This document shows positions 20,701 to 30,402 of a stretch of 64,000 bases of DNA, piece by piece. The stretch spans positions 2,633,534-2,697,533 of the forward strand of contig OX595986.1 in NCBI GenBank assembly GCA_951394045.1, in the 5' to 3' direction. Positions within the stretch are counted from its first letter, which is position 1. The number at the start of each line of letters is the position of its first letter. Below the pieces are notes generated by a model. It was not told where the DNA came from. It was given only the letters and a program-made list of their open reading frames with translations, and did not search any database. This DNA comes from Nitzschia sp. DOCU1 (lineage: Eukaryota > Bacillariophyta > Bacillariophyceae > Bacillariales > Bacillariaceae). The translations under genes were made by a program, and so were the position numbers.

Positions 20701-23625
20701 GACTATGGATTTGCGGCCAGTGCGTCGATTGTTCGAAATGTCAAAACAAGCTTGAACCCAATGGCCCTTCCCTCAAGCATTGGTCCAGGGATCCCCATCT
20801 CTGCTACCGGTGTGGTGGTTGTGACGGCCTAGTCGACCAATACAAACGAGCTCGAAAGTGCGGGGTGTGTTCCGGAATCTGGCGTGATGAAGATACTGAT
20901 TTGGCCAAATGCGTTGATTGCGAAGCCAAGATCCATGCTCGATGTGACCCGAAAGCCTACTCGCATGTCAAGAAAGCCAATGAGGCGTTGGATGACGACA
21001 GTGAGAAGAAGACGAGCAACTATTACTGCCCGACATGTGCCAAGAGGCGCGGTCTCAAGCGGCATACTGCCGAGATTTCCCGTGGGCACATGTATGTAGA
21101 AGCTTGGAGAGCTGTCCGCGATGGGGTCATTTTACCTGGTGACAACTGCTCGGCGCTGGAATTGCAGGAAAAACTCATGGAGGAAATCGACTGGAAGACG
21201 AGAAATCTCTGGCGTGACGAGTACCGCAAAGTGGTCTTGGAAGGTGTCCGCTTTTTGCAAATGGCAAAGGAACAATTCGGAGATCCGCGCTACCTCATGG
21301 ACCGTTTTTGGCAAGAAAATGTCGATTTACCCGCCTGGATGGGACAACGTGCTACTCGATTCATTCACATTGCCAAGAAGTTGAAACTTGACACGCTTGG
21401 ATTTTCGGCGCGGCGCATTGAGTTTTGTGTCGTGATTTCGAAATTGGCTGCGAGTTGGCTCAAAGTAGCCTGCCGTACGATGGGTCTCAAGTCTAAGAAG
21501 CATGTCAAGGGTTACGAACGCGTCAGCAGGCTCCTTACCCCGCCTCATGAATCGGGCACTGTCGAATTGGCCTACGACGAAATTCGGTGCGAGAGAAATC
21601 GCATCATCATCAACAAGGACGACTGGTTGGAAAAGTTTGAGCCCAGCCTCAAGCCAATCATCGAGTCGACGGTCTTTGGCAACAAGGATGCCGAAATGGA
21701 AGTTGCATCTACGATGGACGCCTTGGCCAATGGAGACCAAAAGAAGCCAGAGTACAAGCTGGCAAAGCCTCTTTGCGGTTGGAACGAATTTATCAACGAA
21801 ACAGACTTTGAAAACAAATGGGAAGATGCCCGAGAATGTTGTTTGTGCCATCTTTGCGGAGACGACGATGCGGGGCTCCCAGATCAGGTTAAAGAGAAAC
21901 CATCTGACCCGACAAAGCCGGATATTGCCCATGTCGGCCGTCTTTTGCCCATGGGAGATGGTGTTTGGGTCCACGCCTCGTGTGCACTTTGGAGTTCCGA
22001 GACTTGGGAAGCAGAGAGTGGCGGTCTTATCAATGCCATGGAAAAGGCTCGGTCCAGAGGTGCTCAGCTGCGCTGCTTTGGCTGCGGCAGACCTGGGGCC
22101 ACGGTTGGATGCATCAAGACCAACTGCTCCTGTAACTATCACTTTCCTTGCGCCTTTGCGTGTGGTGCTGTGTTTACATCCGCCAAGCAGATGTATTGCT
22201 CTGCGCACAAGGATTGCACTGAGGATATTGTTACGACCCCAAGTATCGAATTGATGAAGACTCTTATTGTGGCTCCAGAAAAATCCAAGGCAATTCAAGA
22301 AAAGGAAAATGGAGAGGCCGAGGGCAGCCTTTCTTCAAGAGTAGGATCGCTGGTGGTTCATTCGCTGGGCGAAATCGCCCAGGACAGGGACGGCTTCCAC
22401 ACGGAAGACTATATCATGCCGCCTGGGTACATTGCGACCCGTATTTTCTGGTCTACGGTGCGACCCAGGACGCGAACGGTCTACATAATGAAGATTGAAA
22501 AGTCATCCAGTGGCAAGCCAGTTTTCAGCATCACTCCTGGTGACCATCCCACGGGAAAGATGAAATCTTCGTCGGTCCATCATGTTTACAATCATTTGAC
22601 CGAGAAAGTACGGGAGGTGAATGATGAGTACTTTTCGCACGGTGATTTGTTCTCCAAGTTGCCGACCGAGCGCTTGAGTAGAAAGAAGACGTTTGGACTG
22701 AATGGACCTCAGGTAAGTTTGATACTGGGATACCGCGCAATGCTCTAGCCTCTGCCACTTGGTTATCCTAACGATATCTCGTTTGTCTATTAAGTTCTTT
22801 GGATTTGGAGTCAATTATATTCGACGAGCTTTGGAGCACAGCGCGGGAGTCGAGGCCGTCGTGGCTCCCATCACGGACGCATCTCCCCAGTATCGATTCT
22901 GTTTCTTGCAACCATCCGAAGAATCCATCGTAGAGCTTCAACGACGCCGAGCGGCGGCTGCGGCCGAAAAGAAGCTTGAAAATTCCAGTGGCTGCGCCCG
23001 AACCGAGGGCGTCACGGCTGTCACTCGCAGTGGCGGTAGCGACCGTATCACTCGTGCCCTAGTACGCAGTGCCGAGACCGAGGGCACTACGACCGATGCA
23101 CCGGGAAAGAAGGGGGATTCTGAAAAGGCCAAGGCTGATCGAAACCGACTCCAAGCCAAGTACCGTGAAATGAAGGCCGTTCCTATCGAACAGCGCTTGG
23201 TCGCCAAGCGCTCTCATATTCATGGTTGGGGACTCTTTACCAAAATGGAGCTCCCGAAAGATTCCATGATTGTGGAATACACGGGGGAAATTGTACGTCG
23301 AGCAGTGGCCGACACCCGAGAGAAGCAATACGAGATTTCTGGGGAAGGATCTTGTTACATGTTCCGCTTGGACATTGAACGCATTGTAGACGCAACCAAG
23401 ATTGGATGTATGGCGCGTTTCATGAACCACTCGTGCCAGCCCAATGCCTACGCCAAGATTATTTCCGTTGAGACGGAACAGGGATGGGATAAGAAGATTA
23501 TGGTGTTTTCGAATCGGGACATCAAAGCGGGTGAGGAGATTACATACGACTACAAGTTCCAGGTGGAAGATGGCAGTCTCAAGTGCACATGTGGAGCGCC
23601 CAATTGCATTGGGCGTATGAACTAG
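17737..23625 (+). CDS. Trithorax/MLL-type histone H3K4 methyltransferase (KMT2 family)
   Basis: A 1912-residue nuclear chromatin writer. Exons are 17737-17838, 17907-22712 and 22795-23625 (introns 68 and 82 bp). The small first exon begins MSSFKWEMTPEDRAN. Domains in order: a very acidic stretch (about 100-135); a Tudor-like segment (WRVRIADDKLGDWKEG); PWWP (VWAHVKGYAWWPAMV, about 250); a second Tudor-like segment (WLGKRVQVF); PHD finger 1 (about 463-513); PHD 2 (646-690); a bromodomain with NYHDIIKHPMDLQTM (about 695-790); a tandem PHD (880-976); an extended PHD (1344-1471); FYRN (from about 1536); FYRC (FFGFGVNYIRRALE, across the last intron); SET (about 1773-1893: HGWGLF, VEYTGEI, RFMNHSCQPN, ITYDY); and post-SET CTCGAPNCIGRMN. 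All catalytic SET motifs are intact. The architecture resembles animal MLL and plant ATX proteins. Confidence 0.95.
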
Positions 23626-23681
23626 ATAACCGACAGTTTTAATAGCAGTGGAAGGTTATCATTAGCTTATTATAGCTTTTG

Positions 23682-24350
23682 TTACAGACGAAAGTTTTTG
23701 ACGATCCGACTGGTTTCTCGTTTCATATCGCGCTCTTTGATATCCGCTCGTTTGTCTCGAACGTTCTTGCCTCGGCAAAGAGCAATTTGAAGCTTTACTC
23801 GATTCTCATCATTAAAGTAGGCTTTGAGGGGTACAACGGTCATTCCTTTTTGCTCCGATTGCTGTTGAAACTTTCGTGCTTGCGCGGCATGCACCAGAAG
23901 TGGTCGAGGCCGTCGTTCTTCGTGTTGAAAGTACGCTCCCGACATGGTATGCTTGCCGATATGACAATTCATGAGGGTACAGCTACGCCCGTTCTTATCC
24001 GTCTTGACAAAGGCATCCTGTAGATTCATTTTTCCGTCTCGTATACTCTTGACTTCGGTGCCTTTGAGTGAAATTCCCGCTTCGATGGTTTCCAAAATTT
24101 CATAGTTGCGTCGGGCTTGTCGATTCACACAAATTGTCTTGTCCTTTGGTTTTTTCTTCTTTGTGCCCGATTTCGCCAGGGATAATCGAGTGGGCGATAC
24201 TACGAAATGCGAAAAGGTTGGACTGGACAATCGAGGCGCCGACGACAATGGCGAGAAGCACAAAACAGGTGATGAAAACTCAAGAATAGTCAGCAAGACG
24301 CAGCTGAGAATGACGTTCAGCCCCCGCCGTATCTGAAAGATGTTCAACAT
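23682..24350 (-). CDS. smpB: Plastid-targeted SsrA-binding protein SmpB
   Basis: The tmRNA partner protein of trans-translation, which rescues stalled bacterial-type ribosomes. It has 222 residues from the ATG at 24350; the frame is open to a TTG upstream but that is not a credible start. Residues 1-31 are a signal peptide ending in SSPVLC, followed by FSPLSS, a plastid-import junction with Phe at +1. A basic transit stretch precedes the SmpB core: RRNYEILETIEAGISLKGTE, SIRDGKMNLQDAFV, MNCHIG and HEERRPRPLLVH. The positively charged tail (RGKNVRDKRADIKERDMKRE), which reaches the decoding site, is conserved. Plastid genomes of diatoms and red algae encode ssrA, so a nuclear SmpB is expected. 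Its stop lies 56 bp from the convergent Trithorax-like gene. Confidence 0.93.
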   Translation of the reverse strand: MLNIFQIRRGLNVILSCVLLTILEFSSPVLCFSPLSSAPRLSSPTFSHFVVSPTRLSLAKSGTKKKKPKDKTICVNRQARRNYEILETIEAGISLKGTEVKSIRDGKMNLQDAFVKTDKNGRSCTLMNCHIGKHTMSGAYFQHEERRPRPLLVHAAQARKFQQQSEQKGMTVVPLKAYFNDENRVKLQIALCRGKNVRDKRADIKERDMKRETSRIVKNFRL

Positions 24351-24688
24351 TGTCGCGTACTCAAGCAGCAGAACGGTCAAAGTGGCAATTGCCTCCCCTT
24401 TGGGTGTTTGTGTGCCATGATGCCATCATCGTCAAAAACCTCTCTCGTCGCAAAATTCGACGATGGTCGCATGAGTCGATTGGTTGACGTTCGACGCACA
24501 GGCGCCCTACGACCAGTACGACCACAACAAGGGACGTTGGCCAGACGGCACGGCTGCAATCTCTCCTCCGAGATCCACCGATTTTGAGATTTTCGTTCCG
24601 ATGACGATGAAGATCGATGGCGACGACGATAGATCATACACTCTGACAGCTCTCATTCATCCATTCCCTTGTCTGCACCTTTTTGACC
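24351..24688. promoter_or_regulatory. Divergent promoter region, 338 bp
   Basis: The start codons of plastid SmpB (minus) and the NOL8-like protein (plus) face away from each other across this short interval, which must carry both promoters. No separate gene or repeat is seen. Confidence 0.5.
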
Positions 24689-26872
24689 ATGACAAGTAAT
24701 AATAATACTGACAAAAGCACCACAATAGAGCGCATATACATGGGTGGCCTCGATCCTCCACGGCTAACAGCGCAAGAAGTATTGGATCGATTTGCCCAGC
24801 TCAACAAGACGAAATGTCAAGTCGAATTTTTATCACTGGAGAGTTACGAGGGAAAACCATATTGTCACATTACGGCTACATTTCAGTCACCGGCGGAAGG
24901 AGAGTCCCATCAATCGGCCTTGAGCGTTCTTCATGCGACGTTCAATAATGTCAAATGGAGGGGATGTCGATTAGTGGTCGAAGCCGCTCGTCCACATTTT
25001 TTGCAACTCTTGGAACAAGAAAGGAAGGAGCACAGTCAAGTTAGTGGTGGTGGCGGCGACGACATGGACAACCACCACCATACTGTGCAAGAGCCAAAGC
25101 AACCACATATCCCTCGACGCCTTCGGATTCGAAAGAAGTTTGGAGATGAAGCCTATCATGTAGATACCAAACCATGGTCAGTGGACGACTGGTCGGGCTT
25201 TTCGCGAGCCGTGGGCAAGCAGAAAAAGCGGGTGGAAAAACATGTGGAAGAAATGAAACGACGAAAAGAATTGCCCAAGATGCCGTCACCGTTGATGCAT
25301 CGGGCCATTCATATTCGATTTGGTGAGAGTGCCATGCAACGACAGGGTACTACGAATGGATTGGTCGGGTCAGACGATGATGATGATGATCGACTTTCCC
25401 CCGAATTGGCAGAAACAAGTGATGACAGTTCTACGGGCTCTTCTACTTCGGAAGGCATTCGAGACGATGCTAGAGAAAAAGAAGAGGTGAACAATGGCGC
25501 CCGTACAAATAGAGAATCCTATACATGGTCAGATGACGATGACGACGACGACGATGAGAAGACCAGCAAGTCAGAGTCTTCCGAGCAAGTGGCACCGGAA
25601 ACCGAGCTTGCCGCTCAGGCTGTCGAGAAGGATGCGTCATCGCTGCCGTCCAGTGAGAATCAATCAGGCGGAGAGGAAGAATTGAATGTTTTCCCTCAGG
25701 AATCGAGGCACGTGAAGCCGGGCCCCGCCTTGGATCGACGCGTCGAGGATGCTGCTTTGCCCCCAACAAACCAACCGTACCAATGGAGTAGTGACGAAGA
25801 TTCGAGCGACGGGGGGAGAGAGGAGTCGACCATGCGAAAACGTCCACTCATACCAACAACCGAGTCAGACGAGTTTGCTGCTGGGTTGGATCTTGACGAC
25901 GACAAGGAACAAAGCGACGACGAAAACGATAGTACTGCCCCGCCGACGAAGTCTGTCACATTGATGGAAATGGATGGAGATTTGGAAAACGATGTCACGG
26001 CAAATCTTAACATTCTATCCAGTCTCTTCCCGGAAGTGGCTGATGCTCAACCTGCCTATCAGGGGCCCGATAATAACAAGGAACTCGGCAAAGAAGAACA
26101 AGCAAAGCAAACTCAGACTGGCTTTGGCGCTAGTGGTATCATGCTCCGATTCGACCCAAAGGATGCGTCCACCCAGAAATTTGAAATCAGCAAGGTCGAA
26201 CAAGAACAGAACGACGAGGGCGTGGGGGGCAAGGACGAGACGGAGCCATCCGAAGATCAAGATCACGACAAACCCGGTCTGCAGAAAAATCCCACCAACG
26301 AGCCTGAACCTACTGCCGTTGAGCAGCCTGTTCTTGTTTTCGAGCAAAAGAAGTTGGAAAATGTGTTTAAAGAGGCTAGGGATGCATGGAAAGGCAGTCA
26401 AGTTGTCGAAAAGGCGGTCAACGTTGGAGGTGCCACGGGGGGTGGGTTCTCCTTTGGATTTGATCTTGGTCCACCACGGCCATTGGATGGCGTCCAAACC
26501 CAACCCACCGCTGGTTTCAGCTTTGGATTTGACCTCCCCAAAACTACAGATACTTCAACGAAACGAATCACAGACGAAGAGGCTAAGGGGCAGGTACCAG
26601 AGGCTGTATCCGATGCTTTGGAGCTTACCGCCAAAGCTCCCGAACGACGGATCCGAGGCTTCCTGCTCCCAGATGATGTTCTGGAGCAGTACAAAACTAG
26701 TTTCTATGCCGCAAACAAAGGGGTAGAAATCATCAAAGACGTTGATGCGTTCAGGAACGATGCCGACGCCAAGGAGGCATGGAATAAGGAGCGGCACACT
26801 TTGACCCAAGATTGGAAGCGGAAGCGCAAGCATGCCCAATCCAGGATCCAGAAACGTATCAAGATACGGTGA
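24689..26872 (+). CDS. NOL8-like nucleolar RRM protein
   Basis: A 727-residue single-exon protein starting MTSNNNTDKSTTIER. An N-terminal RRM occupies about residues 10-100: RIYMGGLDPP for RNP2, then WRGCRLVVEAARPHFLQLLE. The GG-x-L-xx-E-x-A-xx-xFL ending is the pattern of NOL8 and its fungal relatives, which act in ribosome biogenesis in the nucleolus. The middle (200-440) is strongly acidic with DDDDDD runs. Two near-identical GFSFGFDL motifs occur at about residues 586 and 609 (nt 26443 and 26513). A basic C-terminal tail (WKRKRKHAQSRIQKRIKIR) resembles a nucleolar localisation signal. The family assignment rests on the RRM end and overall layout, so NOL8-like is probable rather than proven. 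Confidence 0.7.
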   Translation: MTSNNNTDKSTTIERIYMGGLDPPRLTAQEVLDRFAQLNKTKCQVEFLSLESYEGKPYCHITATFQSPAEGESHQSALSVLHATFNNVKWRGCRLVVEAARPHFLQLLEQERKEHSQVSGGGGDDMDNHHHTVQEPKQPHIPRRLRIRKKFGDEAYHVDTKPWSVDDWSGFSRAVGKQKKRVEKHVEEMKRRKELPKMPSPLMHRAIHIRFGESAMQRQGTTNGLVGSDDDDDDRLSPELAETSDDSSTGSSTSEGIRDDAREKEEVNNGARTNRESYTWSDDDDDDDDEKTSKSESSEQVAPETELAAQAVEKDASSLPSSENQSGGEEELNVFPQESRHVKPGPALDRRVEDAALPPTNQPYQWSSDEDSSDGGREESTMRKRPLIPTTESDEFAAGLDLDDDKEQSDDENDSTAPPTKSVTLMEMDGDLENDVTANLNILSSLFPEVADAQPAYQGPDNNKELGKEEQAKQTQTGFGASGIMLRFDPKDASTQKFEISKVEQEQNDEGVGGKDETEPSEDQDHDKPGLQKNPTNEPEPTAVEQPVLVFEQKKLENVFKEARDAWKGSQVVEKAVNVGGATGGGFSFGFDLGPPRPLDGVQTQPTAGFSFGFDLPKTTDTSTKRITDEEAKGQVPEAVSDALELTAKAPERRIRGFLLPDDVLEQYKTSFYAANKGVEIIKDVDAFRNDADAKEAWNKERHTLTQDWKRKRKHAQSRIQKRIKIR

Positions 26873-27787
26873 TCCATACTTTCGAAGGCGAGGATTCTCT
26901 CTTCCTGTCCCAGGCAGCCATGGTTCTCGAGGGTAATCGTATAGAACTCTCTGCTGGCTGCCTGTTTAGACGTTTCGGCCTGGATTATTCCATGCGAATA
27001 CCTGGCACTACTATGGAGTAACTATCTCTTCCAACTCCAGAAGTATCGCAGAAATGACGTTATCCTGTCGGTAGTCAATCAATACTGTAGTATCATAGTA
27101 CTATAGATACAAGAATAGCATCTATGATATCATAACTCGTTCTAGCTACTCTAGTACTAGATTGCCTTTCTGCAAGCAGTTGTCCGCCACGCGTGTGCGT
27201 TTTTGGGAATTAAGCATGGCGCTTCGTGGCTCGTGACGGACATGTTAGGGCATAAGTAAGGGTAAAATATGTCGTCCTTGAGAAGCAATGACATCAGAAG
27301 CGGAAAGCGAAAAGCGAAGCGCGCGTGATGACACTCATCATCGTCTGTGTGCGAACAGGGCAATCACAATCGCCAATCTGGCAAAAACTGGCGCCTCGGT
27401 TCGCTCGCACATGGCCGTTGTGCTGTCGCAACTATGATTTGATAGAACCAAAATTGGTCGCACCGCCGAACCAGTATCAGAAATTTTGGTGAGTTGCGCC
27501 AAATTTCTAGCTTTGCGGACTTGCGGGGCATTTCATAAGCCCCGCGCTATGCCGTTCGTTCGTGTGTGCTTACCCAAAGGATTGAAGACTGTGATCCAGA
27601 GAAATCGCAGAAGCGCCATTGTGAATCATCTCTCTCGATCGTGCATGGATTTCATGTATACTAATCGCAAGATCGCCGACTATCATTTACAAAGTCGTCC
27701 CGTTGGAGGAAAAGTCCTGCTATCGTTAATCGCCAGACCCCCTCATATTATTTCAAGGAGAGAGTAGAAAACTAGCATACCAGTCTT
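26873..27787. other. Intergenic, ~915 bp, nothing firmly recognised
   Basis: The region holds the 3' UTR of the NOL8-like gene and the promoter of the CesT-like gene. A frame at 27486-27767 has no ATG near its start and no recognisable domain. A 9-bp inverted repeat (ACCAAAATT at 27448-27456, AATTTTGGT at 27482-27490) could form a weak hairpin. Repeated ACTATAG/TAGTACTA-like short motifs occur around 27088-27155. Confidence 0.45.
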
Positions 27788-28294
27788 ATGACAATGGGCA
27801 ACAACTCGTCTTCAGCGCGCCGTGTGGGACTGATGAGAAGGCAGGTCTCAGACGCTGAGATCCTGGGCGTAGGCAACATTACAGTCTCACGGAGCAGAAA
27901 AATGATCAGCAAGTACCTCAAGAGGATAGGACAACAAGCCAATCTAGATCTTTCGCTTGATGCCTATGGGTTCTGCTACATCCCCTTCAAGAAGTTTCTA
28001 ATCATTATTGGAGTTCCCGACGATAACAGCGGATTGCTTCACTTCCAGACAATGATCTTTGATTTGGACTCCGCAAGCGGCATTTCGAAGGTACACAAGA
28101 GAGTAGCTGCTGCTAATCTCACCGAAATGAGACTCGGCAAGCACGGTTCTTATCTTCATATGGAAGGCGACGAGATCAGTTTGTCTTTGGCGCAGCAGTT
28201 GAAGGGACTAACGTATCGCGATATGATGGACTCTCTGGAGGACTTTATGCGAACGGCATTGAAAATGAACGCAAATCTTGAAGCAATCCGATGA
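27788..28294 (+). CDS. Small protein resembling the CesT / type III secretion chaperone fold
   Basis: A 168-residue single-exon protein from the ATG at 27788. After about 45 polar residues the pattern runs: LDLSLDAYGFCYIPFKK, a hydrophobic strand FLIIIGVP, then LLHFQTMIFDL, an Asn-Leu helix (AAANLTEMRLGKHGSYLHME), the strand ISLSLAQ, and a C-terminal helix YRDMMDSLEDFMRTALKMN. This order (beta hairpin with a central hydrophobic strand, NLL-type helix, last strand, last helix) matches the class I chaperone fold known as CesT/Tir chaperone. In bacteria these dimers hold secreted effectors; a eukaryotic version would have another job. It carries no signal peptide, so the protein is probably cytosolic. 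Length agrees with the family. The assignment is by pattern only. Confidence 0.6.
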   Translation: MTMGNNSSSARRVGLMRRQVSDAEILGVGNITVSRSRKMISKYLKRIGQQANLDLSLDAYGFCYIPFKKFLIIIGVPDDNSGLLHFQTMIFDLDSASGISKVHKRVAAANLTEMRLGKHGSYLHMEGDEISLSLAQQLKGLTYRDMMDSLEDFMRTALKMNANLEAIR

Positions 28295-28495
28295 TGATCC
28301 CACCCCACTCTTTCTTGAATCAAGTCGAACCATGGCGTCGCAGTCGAAGGACAACCCAGTTGAGCCCTATCATTGGTGATCGAAGGTCAGTCTTGAGTTG
28401 ACGCCCGTCTGCAAGAAATTAGTCTCGAACAACGCTTGTTCCGCCTACTATGCAGGACAAACGCTGTAGCGGTTTGATGACAAAGGTAGCTCTAT

Positions 28496-29893
28496 CTAAT
28501 TGACTACGCTAGAACCCCACCACGGTTCCCGTGCTCTGGCTTTCACCCCACCAAACAGTATTGCATGTGCTTGTAGGCCGATGGGTTTTGTAGGAACCCT
28601 GCACTTTGAAATACCTTCTTCCAAGGCTTCTTCGTCGGTTTCCAGACTTCCCAGTGTAAGACCTGCAATTGGCTGATACAAAGTGTCCCCAATGATAGGT
28701 GCGCCAAGACTAGCCAGCTGTGCTCTGACTTGGTGCTTGCGACCCGTGACCAGTCGAATCGTACATTGATAGTGAGGCTTATCCTCCGGATCATAGAAAT
28801 CCGTTTTTTTGATCTTGATTGGCTCGCATTTGGCAACTTCCAAGATACATCTAGTCCAAAACTGTCGCGCTTTCCTTCTCGATTCCGGTGGTGAATGGCT
28901 AATTAGTTGACAAGGCGGTCCTCCAGCCTTACCACGAGCCGTCTGGGGAGACCACATCCAATGTAGATGCATGCCTATTGGAACTTGTTCATTCGTGACA
29001 GCCAAATAAACTTTCTTTAGCTTGCGTTGCCTTTGAAGCTCTTGGAACACTCGTTGCCCGTTTCGATCTTTGCTCAAGACGACGCAGCCACCAACAACCG
29101 AATCCACCCGATGGCAAATCAAGGGACGACGGATTATGTTTCCTTGAATGTCCTGAAAGGGACCCAATATATCTTGGACGCAGCCAGGGCAATTCTCGTA
29201 ATAATTGCTTGCATCTGGTTGGGTAGGTAGCAACGGGGGCTTGTCAACAACCATGAAAGTCGTGTCTTGATAGAGAAGACATGACTTGTCAATGTCATAG
29301 CAAGCTGGGAAGCGCCGAGGATTGGGATATATTCTCAAGTCAGTTCCAGGCTGGATAAGTGTTGGAGACAAGATTCTGCGAAAACGCTGAGATTCCATTT
29401 TGGCAATATATTCCTCCAAGTCTACATCTTCCTGATTTTCTTCTTCGTAGTCGCCACCAAACCACCCCTTGGGCAAGTCCGCGTACAATTCTTCGTCGGC
29501 GTAGCCTTCGTCGTATTGCGCCAAAATATCGTCTTCATTCAAGGTTTCCATTCGAGCCCAAACAGCACCGATCTGGACTAGCTCGTTAGCCTCCTCCAAC
29601 GAAATACCGGCAATTCGAGAAACGGCATCATTCAGTGGGGTCTCCTTCGGTGGTGAAATGCCGGTAATGCAGAACTGTGATTTGATCTCGGGCAGCTTTA
29701 CTTGTTCACTTTCGTCCGTCAGATTATTCTCGCCAACCCCAACGCTCACTCGGGCTCGGGTGTCAGTTTGGACATTGCGGCGTTGTCGCCGCTGATGAGC
29801 ACCCGATTGCGTGAACGAGACCGTCAGAGAGGAACAATGCAAGAGGCCAAGACCGAACAGGCCCAACCGACAAACTTTTCCACGAAAAATCAT
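28496..29893 (-). CDS. RluA-type pseudouridine synthase, probably organellar
   Basis: A 465-residue single-exon enzyme from the ATG at 29893 (MIFRGKVCRLGLF); the frame is open further but the leader makes this start likely. Residues 1-27 look like a signal peptide (GLFGLGLLHCSSLTVS) followed by FTQSG, so a plastid address with Phe at +1 is plausible. The synthase domain starts near residue 240 with FMVVDKPPLLPTQPDA. The catalytic Asp sits in ICHRVDSVVGGCVVLSK, where the usual HRLDxxTSG is altered to HRVDSVVGG. The binding loop is TIRLVTGRKHQVRAQLASLG followed by PIIGDTLY. An acidic insertion (around DEGYADEELYADLPKGWFGG) sits before the catalytic domain. It isomerises uridines in rRNA or tRNA; the site is not predictable. 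Confidence 0.87.
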   Translation of the reverse strand: MIFRGKVCRLGLFGLGLLHCSSLTVSFTQSGAHQRRQRRNVQTDTRARVSVGVGENNLTDESEQVKLPEIKSQFCITGISPPKETPLNDAVSRIAGISLEEANELVQIGAVWARMETLNEDDILAQYDEGYADEELYADLPKGWFGGDYEEENQEDVDLEEYIAKMESQRFRRILSPTLIQPGTDLRIYPNPRRFPACYDIDKSCLLYQDTTFMVVDKPPLLPTQPDASNYYENCPGCVQDILGPFQDIQGNIIRRPLICHRVDSVVGGCVVLSKDRNGQRVFQELQRQRKLKKVYLAVTNEQVPIGMHLHWMWSPQTARGKAGGPPCQLISHSPPESRRKARQFWTRCILEVAKCEPIKIKKTDFYDPEDKPHYQCTIRLVTGRKHQVRAQLASLGAPIIGDTLYQPIAGLTLGSLETDEEALEEGISKCRVPTKPIGLQAHAILFGGVKARAREPWWGSSVVN

Positions 29894-30402
29894 GCTGAGC
29901 TCTTGTCGCTGTTGGTATACTTTGAAGTGTACAAGGACCCTAGAGTAGACCCGTAAAGGCAAAGTGTGGGCTTGGAAAGGATGGAAGCGAGAGTTGAGAA
30001 GGAACACGAGCTCGAGGAAAGGAAGTGATGGGTGGATGCGGGCGCCGCGAAAAGGGCGCGCCGTCCCCTGGAGGTATGGTATGTATGCACATATGCTTGT
30101 GACGTATGCAAGATGGATTTTGTCATGAAGATACCAGTAGATCAATCGGCTCTTGGAAGCCACAGGATGGAAACTAACCACATTTCAACCGTTCCCCATA
30201 CCCGCGAGGTTGCGTGGGCATTTTGATGATGAGGACGAAATCTTGCCACCGGCCGCCGGTGATATGCATCATCCAGCAGAGGGGGGAAGTGAAAGACTGT
30301 GCGAGACCGACTATCGAGAACCGTCGAAGTGGGCTCAACTGGGTCGAAAGACAAATGGCGATTGAATAAAGCGTTCAAATTCAAGCCTGGCTTTTAGACA
30401 TC
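29894..30402. promoter_or_regulatory. Divergent promoter region, ~510 bp
   Basis: This lies between the start codons of the RluA-like synthase (minus) and the kinase locus (plus). No gene or repeat is supported inside it. The minus-strand frame of the synthase is open back to about 30181, but without the features of an exported or catalytic segment. Confidence 0.5.

Noticed and set aside
19506..22298. Long minus-strand frames inside the KMT2 gene
   Set aside because: The plus strand encodes conserved PHD, bromodomain and ePHD motifs; the opposite frames have no domain.
27448..27490. 9-bp inverted repeat
   Set aside because: Short AT-rich arms with a 25-base spacer are expected by chance; no terminator role applies in a eukaryote.
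27486..27767. 93-residue frame upstream of the CesT-like gene
   Set aside because: No recognisable domain, poor start, lies in the probable promoter or leader.
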